Program-made: the position numbers and the translations under genes | From: an uncultured Flavobacteriales bacterium | Lineage (GTDB): Bacteria > Bacteroidota > Bacteroidia > Flavobacteriales > CAJXXR01 | Length of the DNA: 64,000 nucleotides | Direction of reading: 5' to 3' | Assembly (NCBI GenBank): GCA_913063375.1 | Contig: CAJXXR010000003.1 | Location: 1-64,000 of the forward strand | Notes under the pieces: generated by a model | What the model was told of the DNA's origin: nothing | Databases searched by the model: none | Seen by the model: only the letters and a program-made list of their open reading frames with translations | Shown: one piece after another, positions 1-7,080 of the stretch | How positions within the stretch are numbered: position 1 is the first letter of the stretch | Layout of the letters: each line of letters opens with the position of its first letter

Positions 1-1
1 A

Positions 2-74
2 GCGGGAATAGCTCAATTGGTAGAGCGTCAGCCTTCCAAGCTGAGGGTTGCGAGTTCGAGTCTCGTTTCCCGCT
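2..74 (+). tRNA. tRNA-Gly (anticodon TCC)
   Basis: The sequence folds as a complete cloverleaf. Acceptor stem GCGGGAA (2-8) pairs with TTCCCGC (67-73), the anticodon loop CTTCCAA carries TCC at 35-37, and the T arm GCGAGTTCGAGTCTCGT is standard. No CCA is encoded. A strong terminator-like hairpin follows at once. In many Bacteroidota tRNA-Gly(TCC) sits beside tRNA-Thr(GGT) ahead of tuf; here tuf does not follow. Confidence 0.97.
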
Positions 75-75
75 C

Positions 76-112
76 AAAAGAAGTAATCCAAACGGGTTGC
101 TTCTTTTTTTTT
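76..112 (+). terminator. Intrinsic terminator between tRNA-Gly and tRNA-Thr
   Basis: A 14-bp stem (76-89 with 94-107, including two G-T wobbles) closes an AAAC loop and runs into a T tract that ends at the first base of tRNA-Thr. It looks like a rho-independent terminator for tRNA-Gly. Its position is odd because it leaves no room for a separate tRNA-Thr promoter, so tRNA-Thr needs read-through or a promoter inside tRNA-Gly. Confidence 0.7.
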
Positions 113-184
113 GCCGACGTAGCTCAGGGGTAGAGCGTTTCCTTGGTAAGGAAGAGGTCGTGAGTTCAAATCTCATCGTTGGCT
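113..184 (+). tRNA. tRNA-Thr (anticodon GGT)
   Basis: Complete cloverleaf. Acceptor GCCGACG (113-119) pairs with CGTTGGC (177-183) with one G-T wobble. The anticodon loop is TTGGTAA with GGT, and the T arm is intact. This is the best-preserved of four related tRNA-Thr sequences in the first 6 kb and is probably the functional one. Confidence 0.97.
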
Positions 185-195
185 CTGGAGAATAG

Positions 196-229
196 AAAAG
201 GTCCATTTCGGAAGAAATGGACCTTTTTT
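196..229 (+). terminator. Terminator after tRNA-Thr
   Basis: Perfect hairpin with arms AAAAGGTCCATTTC and GAAATGGACCTTTT, loop GGAA and a T run. Near-identical hairpins follow the tRNA-Thr remnants at 2254 and 5674. It can work in both orientations and may also end the minus-strand gene at 277. Confidence 0.85.
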
Positions 230-276
230 GTTTGTATTTGAAGTTGATTAGAAAACCAGTAATAGTGACTCTAACA

Positions 277-1995
277 TCATTCTACGACAAGCTTTAATAC
301 CTCTGCTCCATATTTATCTTTAATATTTATGAAATAGATCCCTGGTGTATATTTCGATACATCAAGAGTTAGGTTTTCTTGATCAGATAGGAGTCGTTCT
401 TTATGTTTTCCAGTTATGTCTAAAATAGTAATTTGATAATTGTGTTGGCCGCCTAAAGATAATTGTACAAAGTTGGTTGCTGGATTAGGGCTGATTGTAT
501 ATTGTCCAACTGTATTCAATTCAGATATTCCAACTGTAGATATAGGTTGACTTATTTTGTGGATGAATCCATCAAAATCGTAACCATAAAATTGTGATAC
601 TTTATTTAAGAATTGATTGGGAGTACCTACGCCAAAATCTGTATAGCCAGTAAAACCTCCTGTGGTATATACCTCAAAGCTATCATCCACACAAATTGAT
701 GCGCTAGATACTTTCTCATCTTCACTGGTGATTTTTTTTGCCCAAACAAATTCCCCCAAACTGTTTAATTTCTGAATAAAAACACCCTGGTTTACCGAAT
801 TTAAAGTGAAACTATTGGGACTAGGATCAAAATCCACTGTACCCTTGAAATCTCCAGTAGTATAAATATCGCCCAATGCATCAAAGGTGAAATTTTTAAC
901 ATAAATTTCTTGAAGACTTTGATAGGGTATGGACCAATTATAGTTCCCGGCACTATCTAGTTTAAGAAGAAAGCTATTGAAGTTGCCTGTGCTGTTAATA
1001 GTTTGGATGTTTAGACCTGGATCGATGTCTATGCTGTCTTGAAAATATCCTGTTAAATAAATATTGTTATATTGATCGGTAAGCAGGGATGAAGGTCTAT
1101 CATTATTTACTCCTCCAATATTCTTGGCCCAAATAAAATCTCCATCACTATCTAACTTGCAGATATATAAGTCCTCTTCTCCGTTTGTGTCTATATCATA
1201 GTTATTGTCTAAAGTTGGATCAAAGTCTGTATTACCATTCATTCTACCAGTTGTGAGGATGTTATGTGAATCATCTAAAGAAATAACTACACCATAATTA
1301 ACTGTAGTGCCGGAATAAAACTGCTTAACCCAGATAAATTCACCATTGTTGTCAAGTTTTAGTATATAGGTGTCGCCTCCGTAAAAACCGCTTGTAAGTT
1401 GATTTATGGTGGAGTCTGGATCAAAATCTACGGTTCCTGTAAATCCTCCAGTTATATGAATATTGCCAAATTCATCTATTGCAATTGAATTGGCATGGGA
1501 GGATTGCATATCTTTTGCCCATAAATAATTGCCAAGACTGTCCAATTTACAAATAAAAGAATGAGCCCCCAACGACGAAGAGCTCTCCGAGAAGTTTACT
1601 ATACCTATTCCTGGATCTAGATCTACAGTCCCTAAAAAGTTTCCACAAAGAATAATATTTCCTTCTGAATCAAGATTTATAGAATTGATATTAATTTCTT
1701 GATCTGATTTAAAATGTTTAGACCATATATAATTTCCTTCATGGGAATATTTGGCAAGGAATCCATCGCTAGATGAATCTGAAACTAAATAATCTACACC
1801 TGATCCTGTATCAAAGTCAAATGTACCGTCAAAATCACCAGTTAAAAGTGTGTTTTTTTGGTGATCAAGTATAGAGTTCATTATTCTAATTTGAACATTA
1901 CCAGGTATCTGTTTAACCCATTCAAAGGATTCAGTTTGGGCTTTTGATAACTGAGATACGGTTAAAAGTAAAAAATAGAGAAATAAATTTTTCAT
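277..1995 (-). CDS. Secreted SBBP beta-propeller protein with T9SS sorting domain (copy A)
   Basis: A 572-aa secreted protein, start set at the ATG at 1993-1995 where a classic signal peptide begins (MKNLFLYFLLL, ending SKAQ); the open frame continues upstream from a TTG codon with no leader-like sequence. Residues about 25-480 hold roughly eight repeats of 50-60 aa with the pattern D-x-x-GN-I-x-x-TG-x-F-x-GT-V-DFDPG followed by I-x-KLD-x-x-G-x-F-W-A-K, as in SBBP propeller proteins. The last 75 residues (SPNPATNFVQLSL... to LVVE) are a type A T9SS sorting domain, so export to the cell surface is expected. Ligand unknown. It is a close paralog of the protein at 2533. Confidence 0.9.
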   Translation of the reverse strand: MKNLFLYFLLLTVSQLSKAQTESFEWVKQIPGNVQIRIMNSILDHQKNTLLTGDFDGTFDFDTGSGVDYLVSDSSSDGFLAKYSHEGNYIWSKHFKSDQEININSINLDSEGNIILCGNFLGTVDLDPGIGIVNFSESSSSLGAHSFICKLDSLGNYLWAKDMQSSHANSIAIDEFGNIHITGGFTGTVDFDPDSTINQLTSGFYGGDTYILKLDNNGEFIWVKQFYSGTTVNYGVVISLDDSHNILTTGRMNGNTDFDPTLDNNYDIDTNGEEDLYICKLDSDGDFIWAKNIGGVNNDRPSSLLTDQYNNIYLTGYFQDSIDIDPGLNIQTINSTGNFNSFLLKLDSAGNYNWSIPYQSLQEIYVKNFTFDALGDIYTTGDFKGTVDFDPSPNSFTLNSVNQGVFIQKLNSLGEFVWAKKITSEDEKVSSASICVDDSFEVYTTGGFTGYTDFGVGTPNQFLNKVSQFYGYDFDGFIHKISQPISTVGISELNTVGQYTISPNPATNFVQLSLGGQHNYQITILDITGKHKERLLSDQENLTLDVSKYTPGIYFINIKDKYGAEVLKLVVE

Positions 1996-2021
1996 GCTGT
2001 TTAAAGTGTATTTGATATGGA

Positions 2022-2052
2022 TAAATATAACCAAAGTAATTTTTAATATCAA
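2022..2052 (-). promoter_or_regulatory. Candidate Bacteroidota promoter for propeller gene A
   Basis: On the minus strand TTG (2050-2052) is separated by 20 bp from TATATTTA (2022-2029), close to the Bacteroidota sigma-factor consensus TTG/TAnnTTTG. Transcription would begin near 2016, about 20 bases before the ATG at 1995. This supports the shorter start chosen for the gene. Confidence 0.5.
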
Positions 2053-2194
2053 TAACTGAATTCAGTGATTTTTTGAATGCTTTTAAAAATGGAATCGCTA
2101 TAGTTTTACATAAAATTAATTGCAAATAAGTTGCAAATCAAAAATTGAGACACATGTAACTATCTGGTAGTTAGTACTTAATGTCTTATGGACT

Positions 2195-2242
2195 ATTTCC
2201 TTGGTAAGGAAGAGGCCATGAGTTCAAATCTCATCGTTGGCT
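2195..2242 (+). pseudogene. tRNA-Thr 3' fragment
   Basis: This matches the tRNA-Thr at 113 from the anticodon stem (TTTCCTTGGTAAGGAAG) through the T arm to the acceptor 3' strand, with small changes in the variable region. The 5' half (acceptor 5' strand and D arm) is missing, so it cannot make a tRNA. The same terminator hairpin follows 11 bases later, as after the intact gene, so the copied block runs beyond the tRNA. Either an attachment-site scar or a broken tandem duplicate. Confidence 0.85.
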
Positions 2243-2253
2243 CTGTAAAATAG

Positions 2254-2287
2254 AAAAGGTCCATTTCGTAAGAAGTGGACCTTTTTT
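2254..2287 (+). terminator. Terminator copy after tRNA-Thr fragment
   Basis: Hairpin AAAAGGTCCATTTC / GAAGTGGACC with loop GTAA and a T run, a near copy of the hairpin at 196-229. The one stem change leaves a wobble pair, so the fold survives. Confidence 0.75.
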
Positions 2288-2340
2288 GGTTTGTATTTTT
2301 TGTAATGCTAATGAAGATATGCTGAATATAAATGTCTCTG

Positions 2341-2372
2341 GTGTCACGAGCTGCAAGCTCGCGGCAGCGGGG
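2341..2372. repeat. GC-rich palindromic element
   Basis: A short GC-rich patch in AT-rich DNA containing the inverted repeat CGAGCT-GCA-AGCTCG (about 2347-2361), ending inside the 5' acceptor strand of the next tRNA-Thr copy. It looks like an interspersed palindromic element whose junction overwrote the first bases of that tRNA. No second copy of this exact motif was noticed in the window. Confidence 0.4.
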
Positions 2373-2440
2373 ACGTAGCTCAGGGGTAGAGCGTTTCCTT
2401 GGTAAGGAAGAGGTCGTGAGTTCAAATCTCATCGTTGGCT
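2369..2440 (+). tRNA. tRNA-Thr (GGT) full-length copy with damaged acceptor stem
   Basis: It has 70 of 72 bases identical to the tRNA-Thr at 113, with the same D arm, GGT anticodon and T arm. Bases 2 and 3 changed from C to G, so acceptor pairs 2-71 and 3-70 are now G-G mismatches. The changed bases belong to the GC-rich element abutting it. A tRNA finder would probably call it, but with two adjacent acceptor mismatches it is more likely a pseudo-tRNA. Confidence 0.7.
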
Positions 2441-2451
2441 CTGTAAAATAG

Positions 2452-2487
2452 AAAAGGTCAGTTCTTATGGAACTGACCTTTTTTTTT
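2452..2487 (+). terminator. Terminator after second full-length tRNA-Thr
   Basis: Hairpin AAAAGGTCAGTTC with GAACTGACCTTTT followed by T9. It occupies the same place relative to the tRNA as the hairpin at 196, but both arms differ in a matched way, keeping the stem. Confidence 0.85.
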
Positions 2488-2532
2488 GCTGTTAATGAAG
2501 TTGGTTAGAAAACTAGAAGAGTGACTCTATAA

Positions 2533-4239
2533 TCATTCTACGACGAGCTTTAACACCTCTGCACTATAACCATCTTCAATATGTATGAAATAGATCCCTG
2601 GCGTATATTTCGATATATCTAGAATTAGGATTTCTTGATCCGATCTAAATTGTTCTATAAGCTTTCCAGTAATGTCTAAAATAGTTATTTGCCGGTTGGA
2701 TTGTTCACCTAAAGATAATTGTACAAAGCTAGTTGCTGGATTAGGGCTGATGGTATATTGTCCTTTTGGATTCAATTCAGATACGCCCACAGTAGATATA
2801 TTTTGACTTATTTTATGGATGAAGCCATCTTGAATTGTTCCCCCATTTAGAAATTGATTGGGGCTGCCAATGCCGAAATCAGTATTTCCTTCAAATACTC
2901 CCATAGTGTATACTTCAAAGCTATCATCCACACAAATAGACATTCCATAAGCATCTCCATTCTCGCTAGTGATTTGTTTTGCCCAAACAAATTCTCCTTG
3001 GTCAGTTATCTTTTGGATAAAGGCACTTTGGTTTACAGAATTTAAAGTAAAATTACTTGTCCCTGGGTCAAAATCAACGGAACCTTTGAATATTCCAGTA
3101 GTATATAGATCACCTAAAGGATCAATTGTCACACAGGTTGGAAATGTCAATTGAAGACCTCCATAAGGGATAGACCATGTGTAGTTTCCTGAACTATCTA
3201 ATTTTAGTAGAAATCCATTAAAGTCTCCTAAATTATTCATGTTTTGTATGGGTAAATTAGGATTGATATCAATACTGTCTTGGAAGTACCCTGATAAATA
3301 TATATTATCAAAAGGATCTGTCAATATATGATTTGGTTTATCACTCTCTAAGCCTCCAATACTTTTAGCCCATATAAGAATTCCACTGCTATCTAATTTG
3401 CAAATATAAATGTCTTCTTCTCCGTTTGAATTTTGATTAAATTGATTGTTAAGAGTAGGGTCAAAATCAGTTATACCATTCATATAACCAGTAGTTATAA
3501 TATTGTTAGATTGATCAATAACTATGTCTGTTCCATAATTACTTGTATTTGTTGATAAATAATGCTTTGCCCAAATTAGTTGTCCGTTGAAATCTGACTT
3601 AGAAATAAAAGTATTACTTGCATAAACACCTGCATATAGTAAAAATTCGGTAGTATCTGGCGCAAAATCTACTGTGCCTTGAAAGTTTCCGATGGAATAT
3701 ATATTGTTTAACTCATCTATAGCTATGGAATGATTCGTTGAGGACTTTTGATCATAAGCCCATTGGTAATTCCCAAGGCTGTCCAGTTTGCAAATAAAAG
3801 AATGAGCATCTGTGGAGCTTTGAGTGAATTCTACATTTTGAACTCCTGGGTTTAGATCAATTGTTCCTGAAAAGGACCCTCCTAGAATAATATTTTCTTC
3901 TGAATCAAGGTCTAATGAACGAATAAATATTTTATCATCTGTATTAAATTGTTTTATCCATTTTAGAGAGCCTTCTGCAGAATATTTACCCAGAAATCCA
4001 TCTGAACTAGAATCAGAAACTAAATAATTTAGTCCAGGTCCAGGATCAAAATCAAATGTTCCCTGAAAATAACCAGTAATGAGGGTATTACCATGCTCAT
4101 CATGGATTGAATTCAAAATTGCAATATATTCATCACCTGATATTTGTTTAACCCATTCAAAGGATTCTGTTTGGGCCATGGTTTTTTGATAGGAAAAGAA
4201 TGTAATTATGTAGAATATTATGGGTAGTAATTTTTTCAT
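2533..4239 (-). CDS. Secreted SBBP beta-propeller protein with T9SS sorting domain (copy B)
   Basis: A 568-aa paralog of the protein at 277, alignable along its whole length (for example the shared TESFEWVKQI after the signal peptide and SPNPAT-FVQLSLG near the end). The signal peptide is MKKLLPIIFYIITFFSYQKTMAQ. The body is SBBP-type repeats rich in DFDPG and KLDSSG-x-Y-W, then a type A T9SS sorting domain ending LKLVVE. Its end lies 92 bases from the tRNA-Thr copy at 2440, exactly as for copy A and its tRNA, showing both arose as one duplicated block. Function beyond surface display is unknown. Confidence 0.9.
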   Translation of the reverse strand: MKKLLPIIFYIITFFSYQKTMAQTESFEWVKQISGDEYIAILNSIHDEHGNTLITGYFQGTFDFDPGPGLNYLVSDSSSDGFLGKYSAEGSLKWIKQFNTDDKIFIRSLDLDSEENIILGGSFSGTIDLNPGVQNVEFTQSSTDAHSFICKLDSLGNYQWAYDQKSSTNHSIAIDELNNIYSIGNFQGTVDFAPDTTEFLLYAGVYASNTFISKSDFNGQLIWAKHYLSTNTSNYGTDIVIDQSNNIITTGYMNGITDFDPTLNNQFNQNSNGEEDIYICKLDSSGILIWAKSIGGLESDKPNHILTDPFDNIYLSGYFQDSIDINPNLPIQNMNNLGDFNGFLLKLDSSGNYTWSIPYGGLQLTFPTCVTIDPLGDLYTTGIFKGSVDFDPGTSNFTLNSVNQSAFIQKITDQGEFVWAKQITSENGDAYGMSICVDDSFEVYTMGVFEGNTDFGIGSPNQFLNGGTIQDGFIHKISQNISTVGVSELNPKGQYTISPNPATSFVQLSLGEQSNRQITILDITGKLIEQFRSDQEILILDISKYTPGIYFIHIEDGYSAEVLKLVVE

Positions 4240-4283
4240 ATGAATATTAAGTAATCTCGATTAGAATCAATAAATACTAATAT

Positions 4284-4324
4284 ATTAAATAAAGTGAAAG
4301 GAGATTCCTTTCACTTTATTTAAT
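4284..4324 (-). terminator. Perfect 19-bp inverted repeat, probable terminator
   Basis: Two perfect 19-base arms (4284-4302 and 4306-4324) flank a 3-base loop. The minus-strand pseudogene ends at 4337, so it is placed as that gene's terminator, although the tail is AT-mixed rather than a pure T run. The stem is unusually long and perfect for a relic locus. Confidence 0.6.
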
Positions 4325-4336
4325 CCTAATTAATAA

Positions 4337-4685
4337 TTACTTAACCAATAATTTGAATGATTCCTTTTGACCATTCGAATAACAATTTAAAAAGTAAATT
4401 CCACTGTTTAAATCTGCAGTTTTGATATGTACTGATTCACTTGTAATTTGAAGTAATTGATCTAATTGAATGGTTTGTCCATTGATGTTTCTTAGTTCGT
4501 AATGAATTTGATCAAGTTCAAAGCCTTCCAATATGTAATTATCACCATCATTAATTAAGGTCCATTTTAAGAAGGTTTTCCATGTAATTAGGATTCGAGT
4601 CGATGTTCAAGGAGTTACTGGATTGGGTAGTAGATGTCCCAGCCCCTCTTATGTAGAGAAGGGGCATTAAAATTCTTTTCTTCAT
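4337..4685 (-). pseudogene. Remnant of a secreted T9SS protein (internal deletion plus frameshift)
   Basis: The minus-strand frame begins at ATG 4683-4685 with MKKRILMPLLYIRG, a relic leader, runs through S-N-S-L-N-I-D-S-N-P-N and stops near 4555. In a shifted frame the sequence continues as FLKWTLINDGDNYILEGFEL into a good T9SS-type C-terminus (LRNINGQTIQLDQLL... DLNSGIYFLNCYSNGQKESFKLLVK) ending at 4337. Everything between leader and sorting domain is gone. It therefore looks like a collapsed secreted gene. The last 64 codons are open but start only with TTG, so an independent small gene is unlikely. Confidence 0.75.
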
Positions 4686-4706
4686 AAAGATTAAATTAAA
4701 AGTGTA

Positions 4707-4737
4707 TAAAAAAAGCCTAAAATCTTACTTTCAGGCT
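4707..4737 (-). terminator. Terminator of the lipoprotein gene at 4747
   Basis: On the minus strand AAGCCTGAAA pairs with TTTTAGGCTT and is followed by a T run, just downstream of the lipoprotein stop codon. Confidence 0.75.
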
Positions 4738-4746
4738 TGGTGTTAC

Positions 4747-5388
4747 TTAGTAAATATTCATGATAAATTTACCATCTGTCAATTCCATCGTATCATTTGG
4801 AACTCCTTGATCTAAACTCATGTCTGACAAGCCAAGAGTAACCCAAAAAGTGCCTAGTACTTTCCCGTGGGTTTGATCCTCATCATTAGGGAAAAGAACG
4901 GAATCTATTTGTAATTGACCCTCGATAATTTTATCGAATCGCTCGTTGATATATCCATTATTATTATAAATATTATTTCCCCAATGTGAGAATTTTATTT
5001 GATTGACATAGTCTGTATTTTTTAAATCGTAGGTGCTTAATTTGGGTTCAATATATCCAGCTGAAATGGAGAGAGTTAAAGTTTCTTGAAAGCTAAAACC
5101 TTCAAAAGGTGGATAGTTGCAATTGTCAACACTATAAGATTTCCAATAGAACTTTCCGTAATTTGAGTAGGTTGAATCAATCCAAAAGCTGTTATCGAAA
5201 GAAGGTAAAGTAAAGGGAACACCACAATTTTTATATTCATGTCCATTTGCGTAGAAGGTTAGTTCAGTGTGGTAAGGGACATAAGGTTCGTCATATGGGT
5301 AATCTGCATTTGATGCACTTTTTTCACATGATAACGTATTTATAATTATCGCAAAGAGAAGTAACTTTAAGCTTATATTGTTTTTCAT
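4747..5388 (-). CDS. Uncharacterised lipoprotein
   Basis: A 213-aa protein with a type II signal peptide: basic start, hydrophobic segment LLLFAIIINT and lipobox LSC with the lipidated Cys at about residue 21, so it is probably anchored in the outer membrane or periplasmic face. The mature part begins with an Asp/Tyr/Pro-rich stretch (YPYDEPYVPYH) and is mostly polar beta-type sequence. No family was recognised. It has its own terminator and lies between T9SS gene relics, so it may be cargo of the same accessory block. Confidence 0.8.
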   Translation of the reverse strand: MKNNISLKLLLFAIIINTLSCEKSASNADYPYDEPYVPYHTELTFYANGHEYKNCGVPFTLPSFDNSFWIDSTYSNYGKFYWKSYSVDNCNYPPFEGFSFQETLTLSISAGYIEPKLSTYDLKNTDYVNQIKFSHWGNNIYNNNGYINERFDKIIEGQLQIDSVLFPNDEDQTHGKVLGTFWVTLGLSDMSLDQGVPNDTMELTDGKFIMNIY

Positions 5389-5612
5389 TTAGTGAAATCT
5401 CAAATGTTTGATTATTAGTGATTTATTAAATACAAATTAGGAAAAATTTAATTACAATACAATACCAGGATTTAGTGATTTTAATATATGTTTTAAGAGT
5501 CACCTTAATTGAAAACTGTTCAATATCACATAAAAAAACTTGTAAAAAACTTGCAAAAAATATTTTAGAAACCTTGTAATTGTTAGTATGTTAGGTGGTT
5601 GTGAATTTTTAA
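5389..5612. other. Intergenic stretch, no gene seen
   Basis: Very AT-rich spacer upstream of the lipoprotein gene. It includes a short imperfect direct repeat (AAAAAACTTG twice near 5527-5556). No open frame with family resemblance was seen. Confidence 0.5.
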
Positions 5613-5662
5613 GCGTTTCCTTAGTAAAAAAGTGGTCGTGAGTTCAAATCTCATCGTTGGCT
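5613..5662 (+). pseudogene. Second tRNA-Thr 3' fragment, decayed
   Basis: It matches tRNA-Thr from the end of the D arm to the acceptor 3' strand. The anticodon arm is mutated (CTTAGTAAAAAAG instead of CTTGGTAAGGAAG), while the T arm and acceptor 3' strand are intact. The 5' half is absent. A copy of the tRNA-Thr terminator follows. It marks the far edge of the repeated block. Confidence 0.8.
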
Positions 5663-5673
5663 GGGTAAAATAG

Positions 5674-5708
5674 AAAAGGTCCATTTCGGAAGAAATGGAC
5701 CTTTTTTT
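5674..5708 (+). terminator. Terminator copy after decayed tRNA-Thr fragment
   Basis: Same arms as the hairpin at 196-229 (AAAAGGTCCATTTC, loop GGAA, GAAATGGACC) plus a T run. Confidence 0.75.
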
Positions 5709-5790
5709 GGTTATACTGTTAGTAAGTATTTAATTTCCGGATTCCTCAGCGTCCTCTTCGAGTGCTGCTGCATGGGATGATAATGTCTAT

Positions 5791-6123
5791 CTAATTTAGT
5801 AAATGCATATTCTGAGAGAGAATGAAAATAGTATTTCCAATCTCGAAAGCGATAAATAACATTATACCTGTAAAGTGCCATATAGGTCTTTTCGGCTTCA
5901 ATTCTGGCTTCAGAAACTTAGCGGAAGAACTTGTCTGACAGTCTGAGCAGTAGGTGGTTGCAGATTTCCCCAATGGGAATAAAGGAATCCAAAATATAGA
6001 GAAATATTTCGACTTACCACTTATGAAACTAGTGTCTTGACTGTTACATGTTTGGCAAGTGAAATTCTCTAATTTTGTGGATTTGTGCTTAGTACTTCTC
6101 GTTCCAAAAATTATAAAAAACAT
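5791..6123 (-). CDS. Zinc-ribbon membrane protein
   Basis: A 110-aa protein that begins MFFIIFGTRSTK and has CQTC at about 24-27 and CSDC at about 59-62, the two Cys pairs of a zinc ribbon. This layout with the MFF-FGTR start is typical of the small zinc-ribbon family often annotated 'zinc-ribbon domain-containing protein' (zinc_ribbon_15 type). The segment FSIFWIPLFPLG lies between the Cys pairs, and a membrane helix (GIMLFIAFEIGNTIFIL) lies near the C-terminus. Function unknown. It sits alone between the tRNA array and a propeller pseudogene. Confidence 0.75.
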   Translation of the reverse strand: MFFIIFGTRSTKHKSTKLENFTCQTCNSQDTSFISGKSKYFSIFWIPLFPLGKSATTYCSDCQTSSSAKFLKPELKPKRPIWHFTGIMLFIAFEIGNTIFILSQNMHLLN

Positions 6124-6344
6124 AAAGGAGGGTTTATTTTAATAGAATTTATTCTAAAATTAAAAATGAAATCAAATATAATTGGTTTTAATGGACTGGC
6201 AAGGAAAATGTGGACGCTAAGATAATAGCATGCATCTATTTATTGGTTAATGATTTCTAAACTATCTTGGTAATCAGTGCCATTCGCTGATTCAATTGGG
6301 GCAGTTTGAGAATAAGCGGATCAAAAGGAAAAAGTAATTTCTAA
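6124..6344. other. Intergenic stretch, no gene seen
   Basis: No supported gene or RNA. It precedes the 5'-truncated propeller pseudogene and probably holds decayed coding sequence, but no clear frame was found. Confidence 0.4.
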
Positions 6345-6932
6345 TATGAAAATTTATCAAATGTTCATGGGGAGAGTGATTTCGATCCTGGATCTACTGT
6401 TTTCTCTATGAATGCTGTGAAAATAGATGCTTATGTCTGTAAATTGGGTCCTTATGGTAATTTTTTGTGGGCAAAACAATTGGGAACCGATGATAGCACC
6501 TCTTATGTGATGCCCTCTTCCCTTGTGGTAGATGAATTACACAATGTATATACCTCTGGTATCTTTGATAGTATTGCAGATTTTGATCCTAGCAGTGGTA
6601 TTTATGCTATAGAAGCTACAGGGAATAGTGATATATTTATTCATAAAATGAGTCAAGACAGTATGACTATAGGGATTAGTGAAAATGATTTGGAAATCAA
6701 TTTGGAGGTTTATCCAAACCCTGTAGTAGAAGAGCTAACGATTCAGTTTGGGGAGAAATTTGAAAATCTTGAATTGAGTATTAGAAATAATTTAGGACAA
6801 GTTATATTTGCTAAATCGTATTCAGATACTGATGCTATAGCTACCAAGCTTAAAGGGGCGTCAGGAGTTTATTTTATTGAACTAAGGAATGATTTAGGAG
6901 CTTCCGCTACTTTTAAAATTATGAAAGAGTAG
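6345..6932 (+). pseudogene. 5'-truncated SBBP/T9SS propeller gene
   Basis: The frame opens after a TAA at 6342 with SNVHGESDFDPGSTVFSM, clearly inside a propeller repeat, and only later meets an ATG (6408). It then carries about two repeats (DAYVCKLGPYGNFLWAKQLG and FDSIADFDPSSGIYAIEATG) and a complete T9SS sorting domain from VYPNPVVEELTIQFG to FKIMKE. There is no signal peptide, so the product could not be exported. It is a gene end left by deletion, on the plus strand, opposite to the intact copies at 277 and 2533. Confidence 0.8.
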
Positions 6933-6961
6933 TTAGAAATTACACTGAAATAATGATTGTA

Positions 6962-6999
6962 GAAAGGTTTCAAACATTGGTTTGAAACCTTTTCTTTTT
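6962..6999 (+). terminator. Terminator after propeller pseudogene
   Basis: Arms AAAGGTTTCAAA and TTTGAAACCTTT with loop CATTGG, then a T-rich tail. Confidence 0.8.
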
Positions 7000-7080
7000 G
7001 AATATATAACAGTTTGAATTTGAGGTATGCAACCATTTCAATAAAGTACATCTACTATATGAATCAAATATACTGTACTT

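Noticed and set aside
2193..2432. Open frame with repeated MRFELTTSSLPRKRS / MRFELMASSLPRK
   Set aside because: It is the reverse translation of the tRNA-Thr sequences; a known artefact of tRNA genes.
4337..4531. 64-codon frame as an independent small gene
   Set aside because: It begins with TTG, is wholly a T9SS tail, and joins by frameshift to a leader relic upstream; treated as a pseudogene.
113..5708. Complete integrated phage or conjugative element at tRNA-Thr
   Set aside because: No integrase, transposase, capsid, relaxase or replication gene lies in the array; only the tRNA scars hint at it.
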